DNA from: Oscillospiraceae bacterium
GTDB taxonomy: Bacteria > Bacillota > Clostridia > UBA1212 > SIG427
Length of the DNA stretch: 64,000 nt
Direction: 5' to 3'
Assembly: GCA_015069135.1 (NCBI GenBank)
Contig: SVJE01000008.1
Span: 1 to 64,000, forward strand
In this document: positions 36,501 through 45,256 of the stretch, in pieces
How positions within the stretch are numbered: the first letter of the stretch is position 1
How the letters are laid out: every line of letters starts with the position of its first letter
Position numbers and translations under genes: made by a program
The notes under the pieces: model-generated
Seen by the model: the letters and a program-made list of their open reading frames with translations, nothing else
Told to the model about the DNA's origin: nothing
Databases searched by the model: none

Positions 36501-37507
36501 TCCAAGCAGAGATCCTCGTTGGAATTGATCTCGGCACAGTTGCCGCAAACACCACATTCCATGCAGAACTCTCCCCCACATTCACCGTAGCACTCCAAAC
36601 AATCAGGACAGTGCATACCATTGTCGATGGCGCATTCAGTACAAATGACTCGTCCTTCCTCCTCACAACAGTACAAACAGGCCGGAGAACAATCGTCACA
36701 TTGACCGCATTCCTCACACCAGCCCGAAGATTTGAAATAGCACAGATCGCAGTTGGGGCAGTGATGACCGTAATCGATGGCACACTCCTCGCAAATCACC
36801 ATACCCACTTCGCCCGAACAACCCTCGTCGAGTTCCACGCAATCGATGCACAGCATACACTCCTCGCACCAACCTTGCACGTCAAAATAACATTGTTGGC
36901 AATTAGGGCAATGGCTTCCATAGCCAATGGCACATTCTGAACAAAGATCGATTCCATGGGTCACAGAGCACTCCTCATCATAGTCAGAACATTCGTTACA
37001 CAGACCGCACTCCCCACAAAAATGTTCAACGTCGCCATGGCACACATCACAACCGGGGCAATGTTTACCCTTATCTATGGCGCATTCAAAGCAAAGGCGC
37101 AGTCCGTAGTAAGCGCTGCACTCAACGTCTATGTCGATACAGTCCTCGCACAAACCGCATTCCTCACACCATTCTCCCACTGCAAAATAGCAAGCTTCAC
37201 AATCGGGACAGTGGGAGCCTTTCTCTTTTGCGCACTCGTCACACATTTTGCCGCATTCCTCGTCGGAGCATCCGTCACAGATCTCATTGCCGCTGCATTC
37301 GGAACATTTTCCGCATTCAAGACAAAGGTCAACACATACGTCGCATTTGTAACACTCGTCACAATATGGCGAGCCGTCAATAATGTCTTCACAGTCGGGA
37401 CATTTATGTGCTGCATGGGATGTAAGGGGTGATATAGGCAGTGTACTTACAAATATTGCAAGCACTAACAAAACACTTAAACCCTGTCTTGTAAATTTAC
37501 CCTTCAT
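33551..37507 (-). CDS. Very large cysteine-rich secreted protein with C-terminal dockerin
   Basis: 1318 residues; AGGAGG before the ATG. A signal peptide (about 1-32, ending SHAA) is followed by roughly 400 residues with about 94 Cys, mostly CxxC pairs. At least five 45-50-residue repeats follow the pattern HCPxCxxCYF...WCEECGxCxDC...CxECAI. Then come a His/Cys segment (HWHKCAYC, GVCTVCCY), two about 170-residue tandem modules each ending in YCDICD or FCDICD, three beta-sandwich modules (for example TPVAGEKPVYSATV, VPRAGETPDYSAS), and a dockerin (GDADSSGKVDAIDAM). CxxC pairs suggest zinc or iron binding or extensive disulphides. Function unknown. It is the first gene in the dockerin cluster on the minus strand. 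Confidence 0.9.
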   Translation of the reverse strand: MKGKFTRQGLSVLLVLAIFVSTLPISPLTSHAAHKCPDCEDIIDGSPYCDECYKCDVCVDLCLECGKCSECSGNEICDGCSDEECGKMCDECAKEKGSHCPDCEACYFAVGEWCEECGLCEDCIDIDVECSAYYGLRLCFECAIDKGKHCPGCDVCHGDVEHFCGECGLCNECSDYDEECSVTHGIDLCSECAIGYGSHCPNCQQCYFDVQGWCEECMLCIDCVELDEGCSGEVGMVICEECAIDYGHHCPNCDLCYFKSSGWCEECGQCDDCSPACLYCCEEEGRVICTECAIDNGMHCPDCLECYGECGGEFCMECGVCGNCAEINSNEDLCLDCAIAAGYHCPSCESYIEEVPLCEGCGECCLECAEAFCENCNLCAECVLICQDCGSCEGCATICPNCEEYCSECVGICDDCDFCLVCCEDIANFTGCDCGEWVCVESTDWEEHYAGEHTDAEQADHAVRSTPTWDWDSTYHWHKCAYCDDDVHLTGKSKHTFDGNGVCTVCCYVKDAKIQILVQPSDSKSALVTSPYEDYDEKNVARFSVKAAGKSKLTYTWYEGYYHHGLGKIVYTPLTDPAEREWFQGAEIYWLVPGDACTRDWYIRCVISDIYGNEVTTRDALVQARHHYQYFELYHTNQDPYELVERNKYGHVLQCVGEECEKVTHLRAHEDEDRNGYCDICDYEIGKILITKQPKDSESAYVWGPYEDYDESNIAHFSVEAEGESELTYTWCRKMYVKGVLTYVPLTHPQPGENYTGANLDILVPMDACSNEYTYACIITDEEGNETRTIDVTLKAKHNYQYYKEYKSHENPYPDARRRYTAHVLVCVGDCCGKVTRYRQHIDENHDYFCDICDKQKDFFEINLTITAPKEGQLPNYMVGTDSVAYYAMGGSSNYTQYRFWFVSDNGVDNWKLIDKTTPFVAGKYYKFVVEMTTKAGYTFPTYNSAPSFWAKVNGDYVMPQKTYGMDPARYITVEYNFGECNDSVIENIVIENVTTPVAGEKPVYSATVRGSGYYIDSTKNAQLDDYWNNPQEKPHYIKNGIAWFDMTESDWVYENEYFVPGHEYEVRVYLKTDDGYTFYHDELLEMLFTASVNGFAATGNTTTSWGLNEQTISTSFTCEGKKITTVMVNGLSVPRAGETPDYSASAAYPEWYQLDPNYAGSGGIVWFDSEGNQMEPTDTFVGGKEYMVEIKVISAMIGQVTTSSFHAPIMVTLNGKTVDDSDVMANSTAVYIYKTFICQGDVPPPETNGVYGDADSSGKVDAIDAMVVLQYDVEIIEDTEIDLSVADVDGDGSVNAIDAMLILQYDVEIINKFPVEG

Positions 37508-37842
37508 TGTTTAAGCCTCCTTTTAATTTTCGTTCTTCCAAAGCCTGAGTAAATATAACTTTGACTCTGTTTAATATTTATAATATAATTACTAAAAAGA
37601 AGTCGGGGCGAACTCTGAATTTCGTTGGCGCGTCAACAGAGTTATTTATAAAAGAATTCTTTCATAAATTGGATACCCCTAAGATACAAGTATATACCCT
37701 CTTTTTATTCTTGTAGTGTAATTGTAGCCATGATAATCAACCTTGTCCCCACCCTAAAAGTGTGGGTTTGAATGTTTTTAAGGAAATAAAAACATAAGAG
37801 CAAAAAAGCCACTATATGGCTTAAGGAGTGTGTGAAAATATT
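37508..37842. other. Intergenic region between the dockerin cluster and the LuxR regulator
   Basis: No gene seen. It holds a near-palindrome GTTGGCGCGTCAAC (37624-37637), related sequences of which lie upstream of the other two dockerin genes (33387-33400 and 31162-31175). A small hairpin with arms CCCAC / GTGGG followed by T-rich sequence lies near 37750. A/T-rich stretches near 37570-37600 could hold the -10 for the minus-strand gene, but no clear -35/-10 pair was found. Confidence 0.5.
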
Positions 37843-38922
37843 ATGAGGAAACTTTTTGTAATTGTTTCTATATTCTTGACTTTATTTACATCAGGATGTA
37901 GCACTGTAGGTGATAAAAGCACCAGTTTTTCACTTATTTACGGAACCGCAGCCTTGTTTTCCCTACTTTTGTTAGCAGGTTGTTATTTTCTTGTCCGTAA
38001 AAATAAGCTCTGGTTTATTTTACTGTTTTCTTCCGTTTTTGTAGTTAACAGCGGATATACTATTTTATCTGTAGCCACTTCTTTGGAAATGGCATTACAG
38101 GCCAATCGTTTAGCATATTTAGGCTCCGTATTTTTACCTTTTGCCATGTTAATGATTATATTAAATGTAACTAATATTAGGTACAAAAAATTCGTTCCCT
38201 TTTCATTACTTTTTGTATCTGCCATAGTATTTTTAATTGCAGCCAGCCCCGGAATATTGCCTATATACTACAAGGAAGTATCTTTCCAAATTATAGATGG
38301 TGCAGCTACTTTAATTAAAGTATATGGTCCTCTACACCCTCTTTATTTGTTCTATTTAATAGGATATTTTGTTACAATGGTAACAATTATTATCAGAGCT
38401 TCTGTAAAAAGAACAGTAAGTTCAACTGCTCATGGTGTTATTCTTACCATTGCTGTTTTTGTAAATTTTGTGGTATGGCTTATAGAGCAACTTACCAACA
38501 TTAATTTTGAAATGCTTTCAATTTCATATATCATAAGCGAACTATTTTTATTAGGTATCCATTTAGTAATGACAGAAAACCAACGTCTGAGAGAAATTGT
38601 TAATCATGTTGAAGCTGTGAAAAATTTTCAAGATATCGAAACACACCAGGAGATAACAAACTCCGAAAGCGAAACTATTGATCCCACCTGTTTCGAGACC
38701 TTTATATCAGGCATTGAACAACTAACAGCCACGGAAAAAGCAATATACCAAATGTATATCGCAAGACAAACCACAAAAGAAGTAATGGCTCAATTGAACA
38801 TTAAGGAAAATACACTTAAGTATCATAACAAAAACATATACGGTAAATTAGGAGTGTCTTCAAGAAAGGAATTGTTGGAGATATATAAACAAATAAAAAC
38901 CGTAAAAGAAAAGCTGTATTAA
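37843..38922 (+). CDS. Membrane-bound LuxR-family regulator (7TM sensor plus HTH)
   Basis: About 359 residues. The start has a signal-like segment with a lipobox-like TSGC, followed by seven or so hydrophobic segments between residues 25 and 240, resembling the 7TM module of histidine-kinase sensors. The C-terminus (about 294-350) is a LuxR-type helix-turn-helix: LTATEKAIYQMYI, TTKEVMAQLNIKENTLKYHNKNIYGKLGV. There is no kinase or receiver domain, so it is a one-component membrane regulator. The start is uncertain: a GTG at 37828 lies inside the AAGGAG site, and the ATG at 37843 is 14 nt from it. It diverges from the dockerin cluster and may regulate it (inference). Confidence 0.85.
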   Translation: MRKLFVIVSIFLTLFTSGCSTVGDKSTSFSLIYGTAALFSLLLLAGCYFLVRKNKLWFILLFSSVFVVNSGYTILSVATSLEMALQANRLAYLGSVFLPFAMLMIILNVTNIRYKKFVPFSLLFVSAIVFLIAASPGILPIYYKEVSFQIIDGAATLIKVYGPLHPLYLFYLIGYFVTMVTIIIRASVKRTVSSTAHGVILTIAVFVNFVVWLIEQLTNINFEMLSISYIISELFLLGIHLVMTENQRLREIVNHVEAVKNFQDIETHQEITNSESETIDPTCFETFISGIEQLTATEKAIYQMYIARQTTKEVMAQLNIKENTLKYHNKNIYGKLGVSSRKELLEIYKQIKTVKEKLY

Positions 38923-38931
38923 TAACCAAAA

Positions 38932-38954
38932 GCCACCTCCAAATCGGAAGTGGC
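38932..38954. terminator. Terminator between the LuxR gene and hisF
   Basis: GCCACCTCC / GGAAGTGGC hairpin. On the minus strand all nine positions pair (one G-U) and TTTT follows, so it mainly serves hisF. Confidence 0.75.
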
Positions 38955-38972
38955 CCTCAACCTTTTCTTTTT

Positions 38973-39734
38973 CTATATTCTCACAGACACACCCTGTTCC
39001 CTAAGATATTTCTTAAGGTCCATAATCTCCATTTCCTTAAAATGAAATAAAGAAGCTGCCAATACCGCATCAGCACCACCCTTTGTAACTGCATCATAGA
39101 AATGTGACATTTTACCGGCACCACCGGAAGCAATAACAGGTATACCAACATTATCTGCCACCTGACGGGTAAGCTCTATGTCATAGCCATCTTTAGTACC
39201 GTCACAATCCATACTGGTAAGCAAAATTTCACCTGCCCCTAAGCTATAAGCCTCAACAGCCCATTTTACGGCATCAACTCCGGTATTTACGCGTCCACCG
39301 TTAAGATATGTATCAAATCCCGAACCATCAGCACGACGTTTTGCATCAATGGCAACAACCACACACTGACTACCAAAGCGGTCAGCACTCTCACGAATCA
39401 GCTGAGGATTTTTAAGGGCTGCAGAGTTCATACCAACTTTATCGGCACCTGCCAACAACGTTTGTCGCACATCTTCCACAGTACGGATACCGCCACCTAC
39501 AGTAAAAGGAATAAACACCCTTTCTGCCACACGTCGTACCATATCAAGACAAGTTTCTCTGGCATCCGAAGAAGCTGTAATATCCAGGAAAGTAAGTTCA
39601 TCTGCACCAGCTTTGTCATAAGCCGCTGCAGCTTCTACAGGATCTCCTGCATCAATAAGATTTACAAAATTTACACCTTTAACTACCCTTCCGTCCTTAA
39701 CATCCAGGCACGGAATAATTCTTACGGTATGCAT
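38973..39734 (-). CDS. hisF: Imidazole glycerol phosphate synthase cyclase subunit
   Basis: 253-residue beta/alpha barrel. [19 protein letters not shown] with the catalytic Asp, [40 protein letters not shown] with the second catalytic Asp, and [12 protein letters not shown] are all present. It makes IGP and AICAR in histidine synthesis together with HisH. No other his gene is in the window. Its ATG overlaps the aminotransferase stop (TAATG). Confidence 0.96.
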   Translation of the reverse strand: MHTVRIIPCLDVKDGRVVKGVNFVNLIDAGDPVEAAAAYDKAGADELTFLDITASSDARETCLDMVRRVAERVFIPFTVGGGIRTVEDVRQTLLAGADKVGMNSAALKNPQLIRESADRFGSQCVVVAIDAKRRADGSGFDTYLNGGRVNTGVDAVKWAVEAYSLGAGEILLTSMDCDGTKDGYDIELTRQVADNVGIPVIASGGAGKMSHFYDAVTKGGADAVLAASLFHFKEMEIMDLKKYLREQGVSVRI

Positions 39735-40912
39735 TACTTTCTCCTTTTTGAAATAAACTGCTCAATACGTTCCAAGGCTGTCTTAATATGTTCAATGGAA
39801 TATGCGTAGGATGCTCTTATATATCCTTCTCCGCTCTCACCGAAAGCATCACCGGCAACCAAAGCCACCTTGCTGTCCATCAAAAGCTCCTGACAGAATT
39901 CCTGAGATGTCATACCTGTGCTCTTGATACATGGGAAACAGTAAAATGCGCCCTCAGGCTCAAAACAGGTAAGTCCCATAGAATTAAAGCCATCCACTAT
40001 AATTCTACGTCTGTAGTCATACTCCTGTCGCATCATTGCAATATCGTCATCGCCGTTGCGAAGCGCTTCCACAGCTGCAAACTGGCTAGTTGTAGGAGCA
40101 CACATAAGTGCATACTGATGAACTTTAAGCATAGTAGCAGTAAAATCTTCATGTGCACATACATAACCAAGTCTCCAACCGGTCATAGCATAAGCTTTTG
40201 AAAAACCACTGACAAGAATAGTTCTGTCTTTCATGCCATCAATTTCAGCAATAGAAACATGCCGCTCTTTTCCGTATGTAAGTTCAGCATAAATCTCATC
40301 TGAAAGAATTGTAATATTTGTATCTTTCAAAACCTTTGCAATTGCTTCCAGTTCGCTTTTTGTCATAATAGCCCCTGTTGGATTATTAGGAAATGGAAGC
40401 ACCAACATTTTGGTTTTGGGAGTAATATGCTTTTTAAGCAGTTCCGGTGTCAACTTGAAACTATCTTCCTGTCTTGTATAGACCGGTACCGGCACACCAC
40501 CTGCCAATGTTGCAATAGGACCGTAACAAACAAAACTTGGAGAAGGTACTAAAACTTCATCTCCGGGACAAATAACAGTGCGCATGGCAAGGTCAATAGC
40601 TTCGCTACCGCCTACAGTAACAATCACCTGCTTGTCCGCATTGTATTCCAGATTAAATTTTCTTTTCAGATAACAAGAAATCTCACTTTTAAGTTCTTTA
40701 AGACCGGCATTGGATGTATACTGTGTGCGGCCCTTCTCCAAAGAACGGATACCCACATTTCTGATGTGCCATGGAGTGTCAAAATCAGGCTCTCCGACAC
40801 CTAGAGAAATAACTCCTGTCATAGATTGTGCCACATCAAACAGTTTTCTTATACCTGAAGGTGCCAATCCTGACACCTTTGGATTTATTAAATCTGAAGG
40901 GTTGTAACTCAA
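39734..40912 (-). CDS. Class I PLP-dependent aminotransferase (aspartate/aromatic type)
   Basis: 392 residues. It has [39 protein letters not shown] and the PLP lysine in [16 protein letters not shown]. The exact amino donor is not predictable; HisC activity is possible given the overlap with hisF, but the family is closer to AspC/PatA-like enzymes. Its start overlaps the Lrp gene by 4 bp. Confidence 0.93.
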   Translation of the reverse strand: MSYNPSDLINPKVSGLAPSGIRKLFDVAQSMTGVISLGVGEPDFDTPWHIRNVGIRSLEKGRTQYTSNAGLKELKSEISCYLKRKFNLEYNADKQVIVTVGGSEAIDLAMRTVICPGDEVLVPSPSFVCYGPIATLAGGVPVPVYTRQEDSFKLTPELLKKHITPKTKMLVLPFPNNPTGAIMTKSELEAIAKVLKDTNITILSDEIYAELTYGKERHVSIAEIDGMKDRTILVSGFSKAYAMTGWRLGYVCAHEDFTATMLKVHQYALMCAPTTSQFAAVEALRNGDDDIAMMRQEYDYRRRIIVDGFNSMGLTCFEPEGAFYCFPCIKSTGMTSQEFCQELLMDSKVALVAGDAFGESGEGYIRASYAYSIEHIKTALERIEQFISKRRK

Positions 40913-41388
40913 AACATCATCACCCTTCTTTCATCATCGTCTTTACCGCTAAGAAGCACTCCATCTTCCTTGTATTTTCTTAATACAAAATGTGTTGCAG
41001 TACTCATAACCTGATCCATAGGAGCTAGTTTTTCTGCCACAAACAAAGCTACATCAGTAAGAGTTTTACCTTCAACAGTCAGAGCCAGGTCATAGCCACC
41101 TGACATGAGAAATACATTTTTAACCTGCTCATACTGGTAGCATCTTTCTGCAATTTCATCAAAGCCCTTGCCAAACTGAGGAGTTACCTTAAGCTCAATC
41201 ATTGCAGTTACATATTCACGAGATGTTTTCTGCCAATTAATCATTGTACGTTTACCTACAATAACCCCCTCCGCCTTGTACTGTTCTAAAGCCTTTTCAA
41301 CTTCAGCAACATCTGCATCCAACATGGTAGCTATATCTTTTGGAGTTAAATCCGCGTTGTTTTCGATTAATTCAAGTATTCTATGCAT
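40909..41388 (-). CDS. Lrp/AsnC family transcriptional regulator
   Basis: 159 residues: an N-terminal winged HTH (LIENNADLTPKDIATML) and a RAM ligand-binding domain (AMIELKVTP, NVFLMSGGYDLALTVEG). The Lrp-aminotransferase pair is frequent in Clostridia; it likely senses an amino acid and adjusts the operon. GGAGGT precedes the ATG. Confidence 0.93.
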   Translation of the reverse strand: MHRILELIENNADLTPKDIATMLDADVAEVEKALEQYKAEGVIVGKRTMINWQKTSREYVTAMIELKVTPQFGKGFDEIAERCYQYEQVKNVFLMSGGYDLALTVEGKTLTDVALFVAEKLAPMDQVMSTATHFVLRKYKEDGVLLSGKDDDERRVMMF

Positions 41389-41464
41389 GGTATGTACCTC
41401 CTTAATAAGGTAAAATATTAATATCTAATTTTACTCTAAAGCGTAAAAAAAAGCAACTAAGAAA

Positions 41465-41485
41465 GGCTGCCCTTAAAGGACAGCC
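41465..41485 (-). terminator. Terminator of nifJ
   Basis: GGCTGCCCT / AGGACAGCC hairpin with TTTCTT on the minus strand, 23 bp after the nifJ stop. Confidence 0.8.
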
Positions 41486-41508
41486 CTTGCATAATCTCTA
41501 AAATTGTA

Positions 41509-44500
41509 TTACTCGTACAATTTAGTCAATCTGTTAAGATGTTCCATCTTGTCGTTAGCATTCTTTTCAGCAGCTTCGAACAATGCCTCTGCTCTGTCAG
41601 GGAATGCTTTCTGCAAGGAAGCATAACGAACTTCGCCCAAGATAAAGTCTTTGTAGCTTGCTGTAGGAGCTTTGCTATCCAAAGTAAATGGATTCTTGCC
41701 CTCGTCAGCAAGTCTTGGGTCAAATCTGAACAAGTGCCAATAACCTGCAGCAACTGCATTCTTTTCTTCTGTCATAGCAGCGCTCATACCCTTCTTGATA
41801 CCATGGTTGATACATGGAGCATAAGCGATAATGATAGAAGGTCCGTTGTAGCTTTCAGCTTCAGTGAATGCCTTAATACACTGGTTGTAATCAGCACCCA
41901 TAGCAATCTGTGCAACATATACGTAACCGTAGCTCATTGCAATCGCAGCCAAATCCTTCTTCTTAACAGCCTTACCGGATGCAGCAAACTGAGCAACCGC
42001 ACCAACAGGAGTAGACTTAGAAGCCTGTCCACCTGTGTTAGAGTAAACCTCTGTATCAAATACCAGAATGTTTACATTCTTACCGGAAGCGATAACATGG
42101 TCAAGACCACCGAAACCGATATCGTATGCCCAACCGTCACCACCAAAGATCCATGTGGACTTCTTAGCGAGATAGTCGCTTTCATCCATAACAGCCTTGA
42201 TTGCTTTTGCAATACCGGACTTTTTAGGAACAGCCTTAAGAGCTGCCTTAAGGTTGTCAGATGCAACACCGTTTGCAGCACCATCTTCCTTAGTTTCAAG
42301 CCATGCCTTAGCAGCATCTGCAGCTTCTTTATATTCAGACTCAGCAATTTCAGCTACGTTCTTTTCAAGACGTGCTCTGATTGCATCCTGAGCCAATACC
42401 ATACCATAACCAAACTCAGCATTGTCTTCGAACAAGGAATTCTGCCATGCAGGACCCTGGCCCTTTTCGTTTACTGTGTAAGGACAAGCAGGAGCACTAC
42501 CACCCCAGATAGAAGAACAACCTGTTGCATTAGCAATGTACATTCTTTCACCAAAGAGCTGTGTAACCAACTTAGCGTAAGGTGTTTCACCACAACCTGC
42601 ACATGCGCCGGAGAATTCAAGCAATGGCTTTCTGAACTGGCTTCCCTTAACTGTTGTAGCTTTGAACTTATCAGCAACTTCTGCCTTAGGAGCAAGCGCA
42701 ACACCGAAATCAAAGCCTGCCTGGGAATCAACCTGAGTAGTCATAGGCTTCATTGTAAGAGCCTTTTCACCCTTAAGACCGGGACATACGTTTGCACAGG
42801 ATCCGCAACCTACACAGTCATAAGCAGAAACTGTAATAGCAAACTTCATGCCGGGCATACCTGTCATATCTTTTGTCTTCATGTTCTTTGGAGCCTTAGC
42901 CATATCAGCCTCTGAAAGAGCTACAGGACGGATAGTAGCGTGTGGACATACGTAAGAACAGAAGTTACACTGAATACACTTTGTAGGATCCCACTCAGGA
43001 ACGTCAATAGCTGTACCTCTCTTTTCGTATGCAGCACTTCCCAAAGGAGTAGTACCGTCAGCATACTTAACGAATGCAGATACAGGCAATGTGTTACCCT
43101 TCTGAGCATTTACAGGCTGCATTACGGATGTTACGTAATCAAGCAATGCCTTGTCGCCCTTAAGCTTAGCAGCCTTCTTAGCCTTATCTTCAGCAGTAGC
43201 CCAGCTTGCAGGAACTTTAACTTCTACAAGACCGTTCTGACCCTGATCGATAGCTGCATGGTTCATAGCAACAATCTGCTCACCCTTCTTAGCGAAGGAA
43301 CGTGTAGCTGCATCTTTCATAAGTGTAACTGCCTTTTCAGCAGGAATAACTTTAGCAAGCTTAAAGAATGCAGACTGCATGATTGTGTTAATTCTACCAC
43401 CAAGTCCGATTTCCTTAGCAATACTTACAGCATCAATTGTATAGAACTTAATGTTGTTTTTAGCAATAAACTGCTTCATAGCTGCAGGCAGGTTTTCTTC
43501 CAGCCCAGCCATGTCCCATGAACAGTTAAGTAAGAATGTACCGCCCTTCTTAAGATCCTGAACAAGATCATACTTATTTACATAAGAAGGATTGTGACAA
43601 GCAACGAAGTCAGCCTTACTTACAAGGTATGAAGATTTAATTTTCTTTTTACCAAAACGCAAGTGAGAAACTGTGATACCACCGGACTTCTTTGAGTCAT
43701 AGTCAAAGTAACCCTGAGCATACATATTTGTGTTGTCACCGATAATCTTAATGGAGTTCTTGTTAGCACCAACAGTACCGTCAGCACCAAGGCCCCAGAA
43801 CTTACAGGATGTTGTTCCTTTAGGAGTTGTGTCCAAGTGACCTGTAACTTTAAGAGAGAGGTTTGTTACATCGTCTTCAATACCGATTGTAAATCTCTTC
43901 TTTGCTTTAGCTGCTGTCATGTTCTTGTAAACAGCCTGAATCTGAGCAGGAGTTGTATCCTTAGAACCCAAACCGTATCTGCCGCTATAAACCTTAACAT
44001 CAGCAAATTTAGTATCTCTGATAGCTGCACATACATCCAAGTACAATGGTTCACCAATGGATCCAGGCTCTTTTGTTCTGTCGAGAACAGAAATTGTGTT
44101 AACTGTTGAAGGAAGTGCAGAAATAAAGTGCTTAATGGAGAATGGTCTGTAAAGGTGAACTTTAATCATACCAACCTTACCACCATTAGCATTTAAGTAG
44201 TCAACTGTTTCTTCAATAGTATCACAAACAGATCCCATAGCAATGATTACATGCTCAGCATCCTTTGCACCATAATAGTTGAACAATTTATATTTTGTAC
44301 CAAGTTTTGCGTTAACCTGCTTCATGTAATCTTCAACTACTGCAGGAAGTGCGTTATAGTACTCGTTAGAAGCTTCTTTAGCCTGGAAGAAAATATCAGG
44401 GTTCTGAGCTGTACCTCTCATAACAGGATGTTCAGGATTAAGAGCGTTCTTACGGAATTCAGCAACTGCCTTATGATCAAGCATTTCATCCAGATCTTTG

Positions 44501-45069
44501 TAATCCCAAACTTCAATTTTTGATACTTCATGAGAAGTACGGAATCCATCGAAGAAGTGAAGGAATGGAACTTTACCTTTAATTGCAGCCAAATGTGCTA
44601 CTGCACCCAAGTCCATAACTTCCTGAACATTTGCTGTCGAAAGCATTGCATAACCTGTCTGACGACAAGCGTATACGTCACTGTGCTCACCGAAAATAGA
44701 GAGAGCATGTCCGGCAATAGCTCTTGCAGATACATGAATAACGCTAGGGAGCAATTCTCCAGCCATCTTATACATGTTAGGAATCATCAGGAGCAAACCC
44801 TGTGACGCTGTGTAAGTTGTTGTTAAAGCACCTGCTGCCAAAGAACCGTGAACAGCACCTGCTGCACCAGCTTCAGACTGCATCTCTGTTACCTTAACTG
44901 TTTCACCAAAAATGTTTGTCTTACCGGAAGCTGCCCACTTATCAGTTTCTTCTGCCATGTTAGAAGAAGGAGTAATAGGATAAATAGCTGCCACATCGGT
45001 AAAAGCGTAAGACACGTGAGCGGCAGCACTGTTACCGTCCATGGTCTTCATTTTACGTTTGATTGCCAT
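41509..45069 (-). CDS. nifJ: Pyruvate:ferredoxin (flavodoxin) oxidoreductase
   Basis: 1186 residues from the ATG at 45067-45069 (AGGAGG six bases upstream; the longer frame to 45159 would start inside the -35 box). Single-chain homodimeric PFOR converting pyruvate and CoA to acetyl-CoA, CO2 and reduced ferredoxin. Domain I (MKTMDGNSAAAHVSYAFTD, YPITPSSNMAE), CoA domain, gamma-like domain, two [4Fe-4S] ferredoxin motifs (CIQCNFCSYVCPH and CVGCGSCANVCPG), then the TPP domain with GACAGCGETPY, GCSSIWGG and GGDGWAYDIGFGGLDH. Length and order are standard. It is monocistronic. Confidence 0.98.
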   Translation of the reverse strand: MAIKRKMKTMDGNSAAAHVSYAFTDVAAIYPITPSSNMAEETDKWAASGKTNIFGETVKVTEMQSEAGAAGAVHGSLAAGALTTTYTASQGLLLMIPNMYKMAGELLPSVIHVSARAIAGHALSIFGEHSDVYACRQTGYAMLSTANVQEVMDLGAVAHLAAIKGKVPFLHFFDGFRTSHEVSKIEVWDYKDLDEMLDHKAVAEFRKNALNPEHPVMRGTAQNPDIFFQAKEASNEYYNALPAVVEDYMKQVNAKLGTKYKLFNYYGAKDAEHVIIAMGSVCDTIEETVDYLNANGGKVGMIKVHLYRPFSIKHFISALPSTVNTISVLDRTKEPGSIGEPLYLDVCAAIRDTKFADVKVYSGRYGLGSKDTTPAQIQAVYKNMTAAKAKKRFTIGIEDDVTNLSLKVTGHLDTTPKGTTSCKFWGLGADGTVGANKNSIKIIGDNTNMYAQGYFDYDSKKSGGITVSHLRFGKKKIKSSYLVSKADFVACHNPSYVNKYDLVQDLKKGGTFLLNCSWDMAGLEENLPAAMKQFIAKNNIKFYTIDAVSIAKEIGLGGRINTIMQSAFFKLAKVIPAEKAVTLMKDAATRSFAKKGEQIVAMNHAAIDQGQNGLVEVKVPASWATAEDKAKKAAKLKGDKALLDYVTSVMQPVNAQKGNTLPVSAFVKYADGTTPLGSAAYEKRGTAIDVPEWDPTKCIQCNFCSYVCPHATIRPVALSEADMAKAPKNMKTKDMTGMPGMKFAITVSAYDCVGCGSCANVCPGLKGEKALTMKPMTTQVDSQAGFDFGVALAPKAEVADKFKATTVKGSQFRKPLLEFSGACAGCGETPYAKLVTQLFGERMYIANATGCSSIWGGSAPACPYTVNEKGQGPAWQNSLFEDNAEFGYGMVLAQDAIRARLEKNVAEIAESEYKEAADAAKAWLETKEDGAANGVASDNLKAALKAVPKKSGIAKAIKAVMDESDYLAKKSTWIFGGDGWAYDIGFGGLDHVIASGKNVNILVFDTEVYSNTGGQASKSTPVGAVAQFAASGKAVKKKDLAAIAMSYGYVYVAQIAMGADYNQCIKAFTEAESYNGPSIIIAYAPCINHGIKKGMSAAMTEEKNAVAAGYWHLFRFDPRLADEGKNPFTLDSKAPTASYKDFILGEVRYASLQKAFPDRAEALFEAAEKNANDKMEHLNRLTKLYE

Positions 45070-45130
45070 AATTGGACCTCCTAAAACAATAAAATTTATG
45101 TGATACAAAATTAATATCTCTATCTTAGAA

Positions 45131-45159
45131 ATTTTAGTCTTTTTACGCAACTTTGTCAA
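45131..45159 (-). promoter_or_regulatory. nifJ promoter
   Basis: Minus strand: TTGACA (45159-45154), 17-bp spacer, TAAAAT (45136-45131). The ATG is about 62 bp downstream. Confidence 0.75.
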
Positions 45160-45195
45160 GGAATAACTACCTTATTATTAATTATAAAATACCAA

Positions 45196-45224
45196 TTGAT
45201 TTCAGTTAAAAAAAAGGTTATACT
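45196..45224 (+). promoter_or_regulatory. Promoter of the Pro/Thr-rich membrane protein gene
   Basis: TTGATT (45196-45201), 17-bp A-rich spacer, TATACT (45219-45224), then GGGAG and the ATG at 45257. Confidence 0.7.
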
Positions 45225-45256
45225 TTGAGGTGTATAATGTTTTTGGGAGTATGGCC

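Noticed and set aside
35555-36940. Long 461-codon plus-strand frame opposite the cysteine-rich gene
   Set aside because: It is the antisense shadow of the CxxC repeats: regular TGY codons keep the opposite frame open. There is no ribosome-binding site, and the minus-strand gene has a signal peptide and dockerin.
36200-37440. CRISPR-like periodicity in the 33.6-37.5 kb gene
   Set aside because: The period of about 147 bp is coding repeat (45-50 residues), with no conserved identical repeat/unique spacer pattern and no cas genes.
28016-37507. Cellulosome gene cluster
   Set aside because: Three dockerins are present, but no cohesin, scaffoldin or glycoside hydrolase domain is found in the cluster, so a cellulosome claim is not supported from this window.
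41539-42915. 458-codon plus-strand frame opposite nifJ
   Set aside because: It lies wholly antisense to a full-length, motif-complete PFOR and gives a Cys/Ser-rich product unlike any protein.
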